This document shows, piece after piece, positions 24,448-36,849 of a DNA stretch of 64,000 nucleotides. This stretch comes from Conus ventricosus. Taxonomy: Eukaryota > Mollusca > Gastropoda > Neogastropoda > Conidae. Position 1 is the stretch's first letter. Each line of letters begins with the position of its first letter. The notes beneath the pieces were generated by a model, which did no database searches, had not been told where the DNA came from, and saw nothing but the letters and a program-made list of their open reading frames with translations. The position numbers and the translations under genes are program-made. The stretch covers positions 29,381,609 to 29,445,608 of the forward strand of contig CM031616.1 in the NCBI GenBank assembly GCA_018398815.1. The letters are read 5' to 3'.

Positions 24448-25094
24448 GTAAGCTGGGAACTGCGTTTGGAAATTCTTTGAATCTATTGATTTGTTGTGTT
24501 AAACCTTCAGCTTTTTCCCCCAGTTGACTGCGCTGGCATATAGAGGTGACCCGTCTGAAAAAAATTCTCCCAAATTTTTTCTCTGCCATTTTATGGAAGC
24601 AGTTATGTTGTGCACATGGTTTTATGTCCTAGCTACTGGGGAAAAAAATGCCCTTTTGTTGTTGTTGTTGATAGAACAAATAGAATTTTTAAACCATAGA
24701 ACAAGGAATGTTGGAGGTTTTGTTCCAGGCAGTCAGAATTACTGTTTTTTGTGTGGTCACAGCTGTCAGTACCCTCATGATTCATTCGGCAAGAAGCTAG
24801 TTAGCTACACGATTGGAGGGGGAAAAAATCTTAGTATGTTCCCATTTGTTGTTGGTTTTTTTTTTTTTTTTTTCACATTGATTGTTAAGTCAGTAAGGAT
24901 TGGTTTTTATTAAGCTCATGTGCATCATTGTCCATCATATTGTCAGCTATGGTCCCTTTCAGCTTTGGCCCCTTTTTTAACTTGATTCCGATGAGGCAAC
25001 GGTCACAGAGTGATAGACGCAAATGTTAGATAGAGTGGAACAGGTATTTAGAGGTTGAAGCAAGGATTGCTTTCTGTCATTGTCAGACGTGGGA
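24448..25094 (+). other. PAXIP1 intron after exon 6, up to the gap
   Basis: No exon or element was recognised. It contains a poly-T tract near 24860. Confidence 0.5.
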
Positions 25095-25194
25095 NNNNNN
25101 NNNNNNNNNNNNNNNNNNNNNNNNNNNNNNNNNNNNNNNNNNNNNNNNNNNNNNNNNNNNNNNNNNNNNNNNNNNNNNNNNNNNNNNNNNNNNN
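25095..25194. other. Assembly gap (100 N)
   Basis: Exactly 100 N bases form a scaffold gap of unknown true size. It lies where the left end of a gypsy LTR and missing PAXIP1 exons would be expected. Confidence 0.99.
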
Positions 25195-26304
25195 TCAGTT
25201 TTCCCTTCCCTTAGGAAATAAAATCAAACACAGCGACCATCGCTTAAATAACTGCCACCACTTTTGCAAATAATAATTCAATGGCATAACTGTCACATTT
25301 TATAAACACATTTCAAAATGGACACAAATCTCCAACCACGCATCCAAACGCAAATCATGCGTACGCACGCTCGTGAACATAAACTCGTCTTTCTTGCACA
25401 CACAAACAGACGGTGGCCGAAGGATAAAAGTCCGCGAATGTGACAGGGGCGGACGAGCGAGACCAAGCAAGTTCCAACCCTGAATCACCAGGTTCTCTCC
25501 CCTTCCCCCGACTACCGCATCACCAGATGCATAAACAGGAGAAAGAATTTTTGGAAAAAATTTTTAGAATGGCCAGGTTAAAATTGAATTAACCAGAGAA
25601 AGGTCTCACACAAAAATTTCTCTTACAATTTCGAAAACAAAAGAAAATTGCGCAAAAGAGAAGACAAAACCCGGCTAACAACAACAAATCAAAACAAACA
25701 GACCACGAAACTGATTGTTACCAGCTACCCGTGGGTGACCCTAAAAGAGGCGGGTCAAAGGACTCTCTCTACCCTCTGTCCAGTCGAGGGGACAGAGGCG
25801 AAGATGCGAAACAGAAGAAATGATGTCCCTCTCCTACAGGCCGACTGCAGAATTGAAAGTACTGACTGTACCCCTCGACGATAAGGTAAAGAACCAGGAC
25901 TGGAGCAGGCGCCCCCAGAGACATCTTCCGCTCGAGTGAAGAGCTAACCTCCCTCAGCAATGGCGGCCAAACATGCCATGCGCGTCACAGAGTGAGCATA
26001 CTTCAAACTAAAGAAACGAAGCACGTGCGACAGGTAAAAAGACAGGCGAGAGGCCGATAGACAGAAAGTTCGAGAGAAAGGTACCGGCCCCCCGTGAACT
26101 TGCAGGAGAATAGCACGGGCGGTGGAATTAGAGAGAGAGAGAGAGAAAGCAAACCGAAGTTGAGCTGAACCACACCAAGGTGCAACTGCACCACAAGCCA
26201 CCCTAAGGGACGGATACACGACAACAGCAACGACAATAAACAAATAAGTATTCCGCCCCCCTAAGGTGGGTCGACGTCGTAGGCCTCGCGACAAACTCGT
26301 GACA
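25195..26304 (-). repeat. Ty3/gypsy LTR copy 1 (3' LTR, partial)
   Basis: The sequence is shared with 31.35-32.45 and 34.57-35.66 kb. Its right end CTCGTGACA at 26304 is the minus-strand LTR start TGTCACGAG. The polypurine tract of the element (minus strand AGAAGGGGGTT) abuts it. The left end is lost in the N gap. Confidence 0.8.
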
Positions 26305-28730
26305 AACCCCCTTCTAAAAGCATCTGTTCTCTGAGTACAGTGCTCCTTTGAACCTTGACGCATGTGCAACTTCACAACAAGGGGACCGAACCCAACTCTC
26401 TGTGATCGACAGAGTACGATAAATCCAATACAAACATTCTACTATAGAATCACACCGAGAAATACATAATACTACATTTATCAAAAAAAACTAGCGAACC
26501 TTTCCCAACCATGAAAGTAACAATCCAAAACCATTGGTGATTCACTACCGTTAACCTCACTAAAGTGACAACTGTCATACACCTGATACAGAGACCAAAA
26601 AGGGATATAACCTGGTTGAGGGGAGGTGTCCCTCTGACTGATTTTCCAATATGCTAACACGGAGCTCGGCTAAGATAGTCAGCATCCGTATTTACAGGAA
26701 CCCTTGATATGACGGAAGTGAACGCAATGACTCTGCAGCTCACTGCCTAACTCATGAGTCGATGACTGACTGGCCGGATCCGGTCCAGGCATGGAGAGGA
26801 TGATGATCGCTCTCCAGTACAAACTTCGGCCGTACTTTTTCTTGGGCCGCCATGCGCGTCCAAATCTGCCTGAGAGATTCAGCAACGTAGGGGCTTCGAT
26901 AGTCCTAAGTGGGCGGCCTCTGGGTTTCCGAGTCGGGGTAGTCACCACTACCAAGATGTAGCGGTGACCGCGATCGGATGGTGGCTTAATGGGCCCCACC
27001 AGGTCGCCCCAACCTTGCTGAAAAGGTTCCCCAACCAGTGGCACTGATCCCAGGGGGAAAACGCCTCAAGCGCCCCTTAGGCGTTGTCCGTTGGCAGGGA
27101 TCGCAACTGCGGCAGTACTGCCTAACTGTGAGTTCATCCCTGGCCAGAAGAAGTCTTGTCTTACTCGCTCGAGAGTCCGCTTGGAGCCCATATGACCTGC
27201 CATGGGGGAATCGTGGGCCCGCCGGAGAACAGACTCTCTCAAGCTTTGGGGAACAACAAGCTGTTTGGCCACACGATCAGCCTGAGTGGAAACCCTAAAG
27301 AGGATCCCTTGTGGGGCTTGAAGCTCACCTTGGCGTGTCGGGCCGACTGAGCGGGGCGATCACAAGTCGTCGCAGGCGTTGGCATCCAAGTCCTTGGCCT
27401 GAAGACGAGCGATGGAAGCGGGATGGGCCTTTGCAAAAACCTCGTCAGAGACGGTAAGAGGGGAAACGCTTCCTTTTCCCTGTTTATTTTGGGAGTGTGG
27501 TGACTCCCACAACGCCTTACGGCAGATCCAAAGACACGGACTACTGCGTCCGTTGGCGAAAGTATAGTATTCCCTATGAAAAGGGGAAACGAGGTCGCCC
27601 CCCAAACCGCGATGGCCCCTTTTCCCCAGAAGTAGGGGTGAGATGGGAATAGTCAAAGGACGGGTGGAGTAAACCAGCCCCCAACCCGCACACACATAAC
27701 AGCGCCCCCCCCCGGGCCTTGGGGGAACAAACCTTATCAACAAAGTCGTGTTCCCCGAACCCTGATGGTGCGCCCAAGGGGGCCCAAAAAACAAGGAAAC
27801 ACTGGCCTCTAAAATCACCCAAAGCGGAGGGAACCCACGTTACCCGAGGCCAGGACTTTGGAAAGGACCACCCCCCACGACTCCAGGGGCCCTTAGGACA
27901 ATCTTTCTAAGGGGGCCAGGACACCACAAAGAAAACACAGCGGGGCGCTGAAACCCCGATGAACTGCCGCCTTGTTCGCCCCCACTAGCAGTCGTGGGCA
28001 CCTTATTGCTACTAAATCCGGAAGGCTTCCCCCCGTACTGGGCGATGCCCAAAAACCCTCGAGCTTTAGCAAACACCTCGCTGTGTGATCGCGCCGCGAA
28101 ATCCTGGGGCGTCTCGCCTTCCGGGTCCCCAACTCTGGGGACACAGTTTGGTGACTGTTCAATGAGGATCAGTCCTCCACCCAACTTTGCTACTGACGCC
28201 AGTACCCTAGCTCTTGCGCAGCCCTTTACCAAACTGCACGAAGGTCTCATCTTTTCTTTTCTGGACCAAACTTCCCCCGAAGTCTCTGGGGTAAGGGGGA
28301 ACCTTACGCAGAGCCAACTGCTGTCGCATAAAACCCCTTTATTTAGAGTGGGACACCTCCCTTGCGCACCAGAAATCCCAAAAAAAAGGGGCATAGCCTT
28401 TTTTCTCCTCAGACAATTGGGGATGAACAAGCAACCATGTCAAAATGCTCTAAGAACATATCAATGTGCCTCACAGGTCTGGAACTCTGGAAGCTTTAAC
28501 TTTGGCCTCTAACACTAATCCAGACCAGCCGTGGGAGCCGACCGGCTATACGCTTACCGCGATCCAGCTTGGACAGAAGCAGGGTGGGCCGAGATTATGT
28601 GTGTTGGTCACTTCTCCTCCACATCAATCTATATCAAACCAAAACAGCAGCTACACACACACACACACACTCCCGCGTACCCGACGTAGCTCACAAAACT
28701 ATAAGCGCACTGCCTGTACACCCAATTATT
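26305..28730 (-). mobile_element. Ty3/gypsy pol remnant (minus strand)
   Basis: Broken minus-strand frames lie upstream of the 3-prime LTR. The clearest is integrase. At 27440-28430 there are open frames with fragments in RT/RNase H positional order (for example ASVAKLGGGLILIEQ, like a TDAS...GLGAVL RNase H core), but recognition is weak. Pervasive frameshifts are present. Confidence 0.65.
26679..27272 (-). pseudogene. Gypsy integrase (HHCC and start of core), frameshifted
   Basis: Minus-strand residues LVVPQSLRESVLRRAHDSPM and AGHMGSKRTLERVRQDFFWP carry the H...H part of the integrase zinc-binding domain. Another frame gives PLVGEPFQQGWGDLVGPIKP and then SDRGHRYILVVVTT, the core opening with the first catalytic Asp in DLVGP. 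Frame changes prevent an intact protein. Integrase would insert the element cDNA. Confidence 0.82.
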
Positions 28731-30430
28731 AAGTGAAATGATGGGTTTTGTAAATACACATTAGATTTAGTTAACTTTGCAACAAAACCTCTTTAATATA
28801 ATTTAAACATAAAAAAAAAGAAAAGTTGGTAGATGAGATTTTACAAGACGACACGAATAGAGGTCACAACTCCTACAACACAAATAACTCTCAGCATATG
28901 CTCCGCGTGCTGCCGCACATGATCAAATGCACATCCACTATCTCTGTTCGGAAGAAGTTGTAATAGAAAGTTATAGGGAAGGTTCAACTGAGTGAGATCG
29001 TGCTGTAAAGAATGTTCAGCAGTTACACAACTAGATAAGTAAAGTATAAGGAAAGGAAAGTAGGTATATGATGAAGGAAGATTAGTAAGAGGAAGACGAG
29101 AGTGGAAGAGAATTTATTTATTGGTGTGAAGAGAATAATAGAATCAGAGAAGTTTTCAAGAAGAGTATAGAGTAGAGAATGGTAAAAAAGGAGAGTGGGA
29201 GCAAACACAGTTTAAGAAGGTTAAAGTGTAACACTTAGTTTCATGTAGATCGCGCGAGATAGAGTCGCTACATTCCAGAGAGAAAGAAACACAAAGAAAT
29301 CGCTAACTAATAAAAGAGTAAGCGAAAAATACATTAAAAAAGACTATTTATACTACAAAAAACAATAAAGAAACATGAATAATTATAAATGATCGATGAC
29401 CTTTTAAGTATTATATAAATAAAAAATAAATATAACTGTAATAGTGTAGACAAGAACAACACAACTGAGTATCATTGTGAAATCTCGTAGAGCTTATTTT
29501 ATAGAACAAAAATGATATACATTTTTAAGTAAAGAATATTTGGTGTTATGTATATCGATACTGAGCGCATTAGAAAATTTAACAACAAATTGAAAGAGAG
29601 ATGAGCGAGATATCTATAAAATAAAATAAATGTCATAAAGGTGGAGATTGTATTGAGATAGTTGCTTAAGGATATAGGTAGGTTATGGGGTGAAGAGAGT
29701 GATATTTTCAGATTGAGACAAAATTACTTATAAAAATAGAGAATGGTATTATTTGAAGTATGGGGAATTGTATTTTTATGGAAAGTGTTTTTTTTTTATT
29801 TGTGGGGTGAAGTTGTGGGGTGGGGGGAGGATATTGGAAAGAAAAATTAGATTATAAGAACTAAGAAATTATATGATAATTGGGGAGGGGGTAGGAGGAG
29901 AGGGGTTTTTTTTTATTGTAATTGATTAAGGTGTAAGAAAAAATAAGATTATAAAGAAATGATATATTATGGAGAGAGTTTTTTTTTTTTTTTACTTTTT
30001 TAAGTTTATGAATTTTTTTTTTTTTTATACTTAAATGATTAAAAAGGGTAGATTTATTAATGTTTTTTTTTTTATTTTAGAGTTTTGTATTATATTTGTT
30101 TAGTAGATATTTTATTGAGGTTAAAGTAAAGGTGGGTAATGATTTGAGGTAAAGATAGAAAAAGGAGATAAGATAGAAATGATAGAATGGGAAATATGAC
30201 TATTATTTAGAAAGATGAAGTTTATAAATAATAAAAAATATAATTTATATATTTAGGTAGTTTATGTGTGATTTTATTATATTATTTTAAGTATAGATTT
30301 ATTTTTATAATTAAATTATATGAAATATAAAAATATTGGGATATAGTAACAGTGGATTGAAGTTATTTTAGAAGAGTTTTGTGTAAGTAATATAAAAGCA
30401 AATTGTTAAAAAATGTTTGGTAATTAATAA
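28731..30430. other. AT-rich, strongly C-depleted stretch
   Basis: There is no gene. Composition shifts sharply from the flanks. From 29641 to 30420 I count 10 C in 780 bases, with many poly-T runs and ordinary A, G and T. LTR-like sequence resumes near 30425. It may be a poorly called consensus, or a C-to-T altered copy of the gypsy LTR and leader. Confidence 0.7.
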
Positions 30431-32445
30431 AAACACATTTATTTCACAAAAATAAATATACAGTCAAAACACCACCTATGCCGATCACAAAGAGAACTCC
30501 CAACCACTAAACATCACAAGCACATCCAACACTCCAACGCACACAAATCACATCAATCAAGCACTCCAACCCCAAACATCACAATCACAATCAAGCCTCC
30601 AACACCACACACCATCACATCACATCAAGCACTCCAACACATATAACATATACACAATTAAAAGAATATGTCCAGTATCAATCCTTTTCTCACACCATGG
30701 ATGCGTCCACATCCCTGCACCTGTCAAGTCCCCGCAGTAGCACCCAGTCGCACTAGTGCTCCGAGCGGCTGGTTCTCGCAAAGTCGCCCAAAGCCGACAC
30801 CCTCGACTCCCCAAGCGGGCAGTGAAGAGCGTGTCACGGGGGGGGGGGGGGGGGGGGAGAAACGTAGCTTTTACTGGAGGTCCTGGACGGGTCAGGCCGC
30901 CAGTCAAGACGGTGGGGGCTCTTCTAGCAGTCCAAACGGTCCGACCAAGCGTGGCCTCGACAGCGCGGCACCATCCCCGTCCTTTGTGGTCTCAGCCAGA
31001 ACGAAGGACTCGACCATCACGGTTGCATCCATCTCAGTTCGTGCTCCAGTGAAGCCCCCGGGAGTGGGGGAGTACGTAGCTGGGATGATAGTCGAAGAGG
31101 AGGAAAAGAAGAAGGAATGGGAGGAAGGAAGAAGGTACAGGAACCCTGCCGTCAGTACCGTCTGACCATTGCGTCAAGTCTTAACAGCCACTCGCATGAT
31201 GGTCTAGGGAAAGATTCAACACGCACACAGTAAAACCATTGAATCAAGTCTTCTCACACGATGCAGTAAAAGACTGCAATAAAACAACAGGTATAAAAAA
31301 TATGAATTATCTTCACCTTCTCTCACTCACGCTTAACTTTTTACTTCGTTAGGAAATAAATCAACACAGACGACCGCATCGCTTAATAACTGCCACCTAC
31401 ATTTGCAAAATAATAATTCAATGGCATAACTGTCACATTTTATAAACACATTTCAAATGACACAAAACTCCAACCAAGCATCCGAACCGACAAATCATGC
31501 TACGCACGCTCGTGAACAAAACTCGATCTCCTTGCACACACAAAACAGACGGTGGCCGAAGGATACAAGTCCGCGAATGTGACAGGGCGACGAGCGAGAC
31601 AAGCAAGTTTCCAACCTGAATCACCAGGTTCTCTCCTTCCCCACCGACTACCGCATCACCCTATGCATTAAAAAACAGGAGAAAGAATTTTGGAAATAAT
31701 TTTAGAATGCCAGGAGTTAAAGAATTAATTAACCAGAGAAAAGGTCTCACACAATATAGAGCTCGTTACAATTTTCGAAAACAAAAGAAAAATGCGCAAA
31801 AGAGAAGACAGCCGGCTAACAACACAAATCAAAACAACAGACCACGAAACTGATGCTTACCATCTACCCGTGGGTGACCTGAAGAGGCGGCAAAGAACTC
31901 TCTCTACCCTCTGTCCAGTCGAGAGGACAGAGGCGAAGATGCGGAAACAGAAGAAATGATTGTCCCTCTCCTACAGAGGCCGACTGCAGGAATTGAAAGT
32001 ACTGACTGTACTCTCGACATAAGGTAAATAACCAGGACTGGAGCAGGCGCCCCCGAGACATCTTCCGCTCGAGTGAAGAGCTAGACCACCTCAATCAATG
32101 GCGGCCAACATGCCATGCTGCGTCACAGAGTGACATACTTCAAACTAAAAGAAACGAAGCACTGTGCCGACAGGTAAAAAGACAGGCCGAGAGCATATAA
32201 CCAGAAAGTTCAGAGAAAGTACCGGCCAACCGTGAACTTGCAGGAGGAATAGCACGGGCGTTGGAATTAGAGAGAGAGAGAGAGAAAGCAAACCGAAGTT
32301 GAGCTGAACCACACCAAGGTGCAACTGCACCACAAGCCACCCTAATGGAACGGATACACGACAACAGCAACGACAAAAACAACTAAGTAATTCCGCACCC
32401 AAGGTGTGGGTCGAAACGTCGAAGCCTCGCGACAAACTCGTGACA
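30431..32445 (-). repeat. Ty3/gypsy LTR copy 2 (left end corrupt)
   Basis: It corresponds to copy 3 from a CACATTTATT-like start onward: CAATCAAGCACTCCAAC minisatellite, poly-G run (30839-30857), AG-repeat (32270-32286) and terminal CTCGTGACA at 32445. The right flank is DIRS-like sequence, as for copy 3. Confidence 0.78.
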
Positions 32446-33056
32446 GCGGCCCTTCCTTGATGAATGACTCCTTCTCAAGAGATCTCCAGAGGGGCTGCTC
32501 TTCGTGAGGCACAATCCCTAGACGAGTTTCCCCATTGGGACCTCTTCAACTGTACTGACGTCCTCAATAAACCCCCCTTGAGCCTGTGTCCTCCATTCCT
32601 TCGACCTTCTGTCTGTGAAGACTACCTTTCTCCTCGCCCTTGCTTCCGCCAGATGCGAACGAGATCCATGCCCTAGCGGGGACTCCAAGACATTGCCTTC
32701 CACAGGACGGCTTCCCGTCCTCTTATGTTCCTTCCCCGAATTCCTACTAAGAACCAGGAACCCGGTAGTTGCCTCTCCTTACCTCGTCATCCGCACCGCT
32801 GGCGATACAATAGGGGGAGACACCCCATCGGACATAGCCCCTTTGCCCCCTCTCGATGTCTAACACGCTACTGTAACCTCAGCGCCCCATGCGCGTTTCG
32901 CAAAGACGTCTTCCTTATTTCATCAACCCCAAGTACACGAAAGACCATCTCAGCAGGCACTTCTCTAGGTGGCTCTCCAAGACGGACAGAAACGCCTATA
33001 TCCCAGCCTCCAAGGAGCTCCCGTCTTGTCCCCCCTGGCCTCAGAGGTTGGGTTTG
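32446..33056 (+). mobile_element. DIRS-like tyrosine recombinase fragment (copy a)
   Basis: + strand frames encode KTTFLLALASAR and DISAGT.LGGSPR-type fragments that match copy b at 35.66-36.25 kb nearly base for base. It breaks off at about 33056 and is replaced by gypsy leader sequence. Confidence 0.7.
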
Positions 33057-33512
33057 GGCCGGGGGGGGGAAAAAAAAAAAACAAACCCTAGCAGACGGGA
33101 TCCGGAGAGAGGAAAAAAAAAACACTAGCGTCCGATACAACCCCTGTACTCAACAACCTGTAGAGAGAAAAAAAAACAAGAACTGGCTAAATACAACACG
33201 GGAAGGGAAGACTGAGCGGCAACAGAAGGGCAAGACTTACGGCCGTACCTGCGTGGGGTACCCGGGGAAAGGGAGGTCTGGACGCGGTCGACTCCCCTTG
33301 GTCTCACCCCTCGACTCCCGAGTCACCCCCGGATGTTCCCTCAGCCACAACAAGACCCCCTTTCCCACGCTAGAGTCACCCAGCCAACCCACCCACGAAC
33401 AAACACGACAAACTGACAAACATATACAAAACAGACAAAACTAAACAGGTACTCCTGCGAAACGAGAGAGAGACAGCCAGAGCCCTTCACATCCCGGACG
33501 AGCCCCCACAAT
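33057..33512 (-). mobile_element. Ty3/gypsy leader with primer-binding site
   Basis: Read on the minus strand, the LTR end GTGACAATTG is followed by TGGGGGCTCGTCCGGGAT (33491-33508) and then a noncoding leader. The site matches the well-known proline-tRNA type primer site of gammaretroviruses and some gypsy elements. A-runs of about ten bases occur at 33070, 33112 and 33168. Confidence 0.78.
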
Positions 33513-35656
33513 TGTCACGACCGACCCCTGAGGTCTGCCCTGACAGGATCGGTCTAGGTGGGAGTGAAGGGAGTGACTGACCTCACACGCTCCGCAAGAA
33601 CCACACAAAAAGATTACGATACAACACCCCATTTATTCCCACCAGCAAAATAAACATTCCAACACACCACCATGCACGATCACAATAGAGCACTCCAACG
33701 CACACAACATGCACAATCACGATCAAGCACTCCAACGCACCCCAACATGCACAATCACGATCAAGCACCCCAAAACGCGCACAACATGCACAATCACAAT
33801 CAAGAAACTCCAACGCACACACCATGCACAATCACAATCAAGCACTCCAACACATATGACAATACACAATTATAAAGGAATTTTTCCAGTATCAATCCTT
33901 TCTCACACCTTTGGGATGCTCCAAAATCCCTGCCCCTGTCAAGTCCGCAGGGAGCACCCTGTCGCACTAGGTGCTCCGAGCCGGCTGGTTCTCGCAGGGA
34001 GTCCCCAAAGCCAAACACCCTCGACTCCCCAAGCGGGCAGTGAAGAGCGTGTCCCGGGGGGGGGGGGGGGGGGGGGAGACTAGCGTTTACTGGAGGCCCC
34101 TGGACGAGGGTCCAGGCCGGCCAGTCCAAGACGGCGGGCTCTTCAAGCATCCACGTCCGACCAAGGCGGGGCCTCGACCAGCGCGTGGCAACCATCCCGT
34201 CCGGGGTCTCAGCCAGAACGTGGCCTCGACCAGCACGTGGCACCATCCAGTTCGTGCTCCAGGTGAAGCCCCCGGGGGGGGGGAGGACGTAGCTGGGAGG
34301 AGAGTCGGAGAGGAGAAAAGAAGAAGGAAGGAGGAAGGAAGAAGGGTACTGGAACCCTGCCGTCAGTACCGTCTGACCATTGCTGTCAATCATAACAGCC
34401 ACTCGCATGATGGGCGAGGGGAAGTGTATTCAACGCACACAGTAAACCCATTGAATCAAGTCTTCTCACACGATGCAGGTAAAAGACTGCATTAATAAAA
34501 CAGGTTATAAAACAAATATGAATTATTTTCACCCTTCTCTCACTCACCGCTTAACGTTTTCCTTCCTTAGAAATAAATCAACACAGCGACCATCGCTTAA
34601 TAACTGCCACCACATTTGCAAATAATAATTCAATGGCAAACTGTCACATTTTATAAACACATTTCAAAATGACCCCAAATCTCCAACCACGCATCCGAAC
34701 GACAAATCATGCTACCACGCTCGTGAACATAAAACCCCGTTCTCCCCTTCACACACAAACAGACGGTGGCCGAAGGATAAAAGTCCGGCGAATGGACAGG
34801 GGCGGACGAGCGAGACCAAGCAAGTTCCAACCCTGAATCACCAGGTTCTCCCCCCTTCCCCACCGACTACCGCATCACCAGATGCATAAACAGGAGAAAG
34901 AATTTTGGAAATAATTTAGAAGCCAGGTTAAAGATTGAATTAACCAGAGAAAAGGTCTCACACAATATTTCTCTTACAATTTCGAAAACAAAAAAATTGC
35001 GCAAAAGAGAAGACTAAGCCGGGTAACAACAACAAATCAAAACAAACAGACCACGAAACTGATGCTTACCAGCTACCCTGGGTGACCCTGAAGAGGCGGG
35101 TCAAAGGACTCTCTCTACCCTCTGTCCAGTCGAGAGGACAGAGGGGAAGATGCGGAAACAGAAGAAATGATGTCCCCTCTCCTACAGGCCGACTGCAGGA
35201 ATTGAAAGTACTGACTGTACTCTCGACGATAAGGTAAAGAACCAGGACTGGAGCAGGCGCCCCCAGAGAACCTTCCGCTCGAGTGAAGAGCTAAAACCTC
35301 CCTCAGCAATGGCGGCCAACATGCCATGCTGCGTCACAGAGTGAGCATACTTCAAACAAAAAAAAAACGAAGCACGTGCGACAGGTAAAAAGACAGCGAG
35401 AGGCCGATAGACAGAAAGTTCGAGAGAAAGGTACCGGCCACCCGTGAACTTTCAGGATGAATAGCACGGGCGTGGAATTAGAGAGAGAGAGAGAGAAAGC
35501 AAACCGAAGTTGAGCTGAACCACACCAAGGGGCAAAATGCACCACAAGCCACCCTAAGGGACGGATACACGACAACAGCAACGACAATAAACAAATAAGT
35601 AATTCCGCCACCCTAGGTGGGGCGAACTCGTAGGGCCTCGCGACAAACTCGTGACA
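33513..35656 (-). repeat. Ty3/gypsy LTR copy 3 (5' LTR, complete)
   Basis: It begins TGTCACGA at 33513 and ends TCGTGACA at 35656, so the ends are 8-bp inverted repeats. The length is about 2.14 kb. It contains a 36-bp-type minisatellite, a poly-G run (about 34057-34076) and an AG microsatellite. The primer-binding site lies 4 bp outside the left end, so this is the 5-prime LTR of a minus-strand element. Confidence 0.8.
33660..33865. repeat. ~36-bp minisatellite in the gypsy LTR
   Basis: About five units of the form CATGCACAATCACGATCAAG followed by CACTCCAACGCACAC recur. A degraded version lies at 30490-30650 in LTR copy 2. Confidence 0.85.
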
Positions 35657-36463
35657 GCGGGCCTTCCTTTGAGAATGACTTCCTTCTCAGAGAGATCTCC
35701 AGAGGGCTGCTCTTCGTGAGGGACAATCCCCTAGACGTGTTCCCCTTTGGGACCTTTCACTGTACTTGACGTCCTCAATAAACCCCCCTTTTGAGCCTTG
35801 TCCTTCATTCCCTTTTGACCTTCTGTCTGTGAAAACTACCTTTCTCCTCGCCCTTGCTTCCGCCAGAAGGCGAGGCGAGATCCATGCCCTTAGCGGGGAC
35901 TCCAGAGACATTGCCTTCCACAGAGACGGCTCCGTCTCTCTTAAGTTCCTTCCCGAATTCCTAGCTAAGAACCAGGAACCCGGTAGTGCCTCTCCTTACC
36001 TCGTCATCCGCCCGCTGGCGGATACACTAGGGGGAGACACCCCTTCGGACATAGCCCTTTGCCCCTCTCGATGTCTAACACGCTACTGGGAACGCTCGCG
36101 CCCCAGGCGCGTTTCGCAAAGACGTCTTCTTATTTCCATCAACCCAGTAACACGAAAGACATCTCAGCTGGCACTGTCTCTAGGTGGCTCTCCAAGACGG
36201 TCAGAACGGCCTATTCCCAGGCCTCCAAGGAGCTCCCCGTCTTGTCCCCCTGGGCTCATGAGGTCAGAGCGCTGGCCGCTTCGGCAGCATTCCAGCACTC
36301 TGTTCCCATGCGCCACCTCCTGGAGGCAGCATTCTGGCGTTCGGAAAATCCCTTCATAAAATTTTATTTAAGGGACATCCGCATGACCAGGGCTGATCGT
36401 TCTAATGGGATATCCTTTGTGGCGGCTAATGCATCCATATCGGGTAACCCCAGGAACCACTAG
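35657..36463 (+). pseudogene. DIRS-like tyrosine recombinase (copy b), frameshifted
   Basis: The first frame has LLSVKTTFLLALASARRRGE and IHAL, with the first catalytic Arg. Then come FLAKNQEPGSA and LGGDTPSDIALCPSRCLTRY. After a one-base shift near 36100 come AHEVRALAASAAFQHSVPMR, HLLEAAFWRSE and NPFIKFYLRDI, ending at TAG 36461-36463. HEVR supplies the His and second Arg and FYLRD the nucleophilic Tyr. This is the DIRS/YR retrotransposon arrangement. The enzyme integrates circular element DNA. Confidence 0.8.
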
Positions 36464-36849
36464 GGCACTCGCCCTCCTCCTTTTCCTATGAATTCTGCTA
36501 TTGTCTGACATGGTACAGTATATGACGCCAAAATGGGGAGTTTGTATTATACTCCCTGTTTGGCTAGTATACTTACCATGTCAGACTCTAATGCCCGCCC
36601 TGCCTTCCCCACTAGCGCCAAGGTTCTGGGGTTACCTTGCGCGCAGGCCTCGATGAATGAGGTACGGGAGGTTGACACTGGCTTCTTCCTACGGCGGAGG
36701 CGGGTTGGGCATCACGTGACTGTCTTATTACTGCATTAGCCACACAAAAACTTCGGCCTGGCAGAGCTGACTAACTGCCGTGAATGCTATTGTCTGACAT
36801 GGTAAGTATACTAGCCAAACAGGGAGTATAATACAAACTCCCCATTTTC
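36464..36849. repeat. DIRS terminal region with perfect 57-bp inverted arms
   Basis: Positions 36530-36586 and 36792-36848 are perfect reverse complements. In addition TGCTATTGTCTGACATGGTA occurs in direct orientation at 36496-36515 and 36785-36804. Such nested inverted and direct terminal copies immediately downstream of a YR gene fit the split terminal repeats of DIRS elements. Confidence 0.82.
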
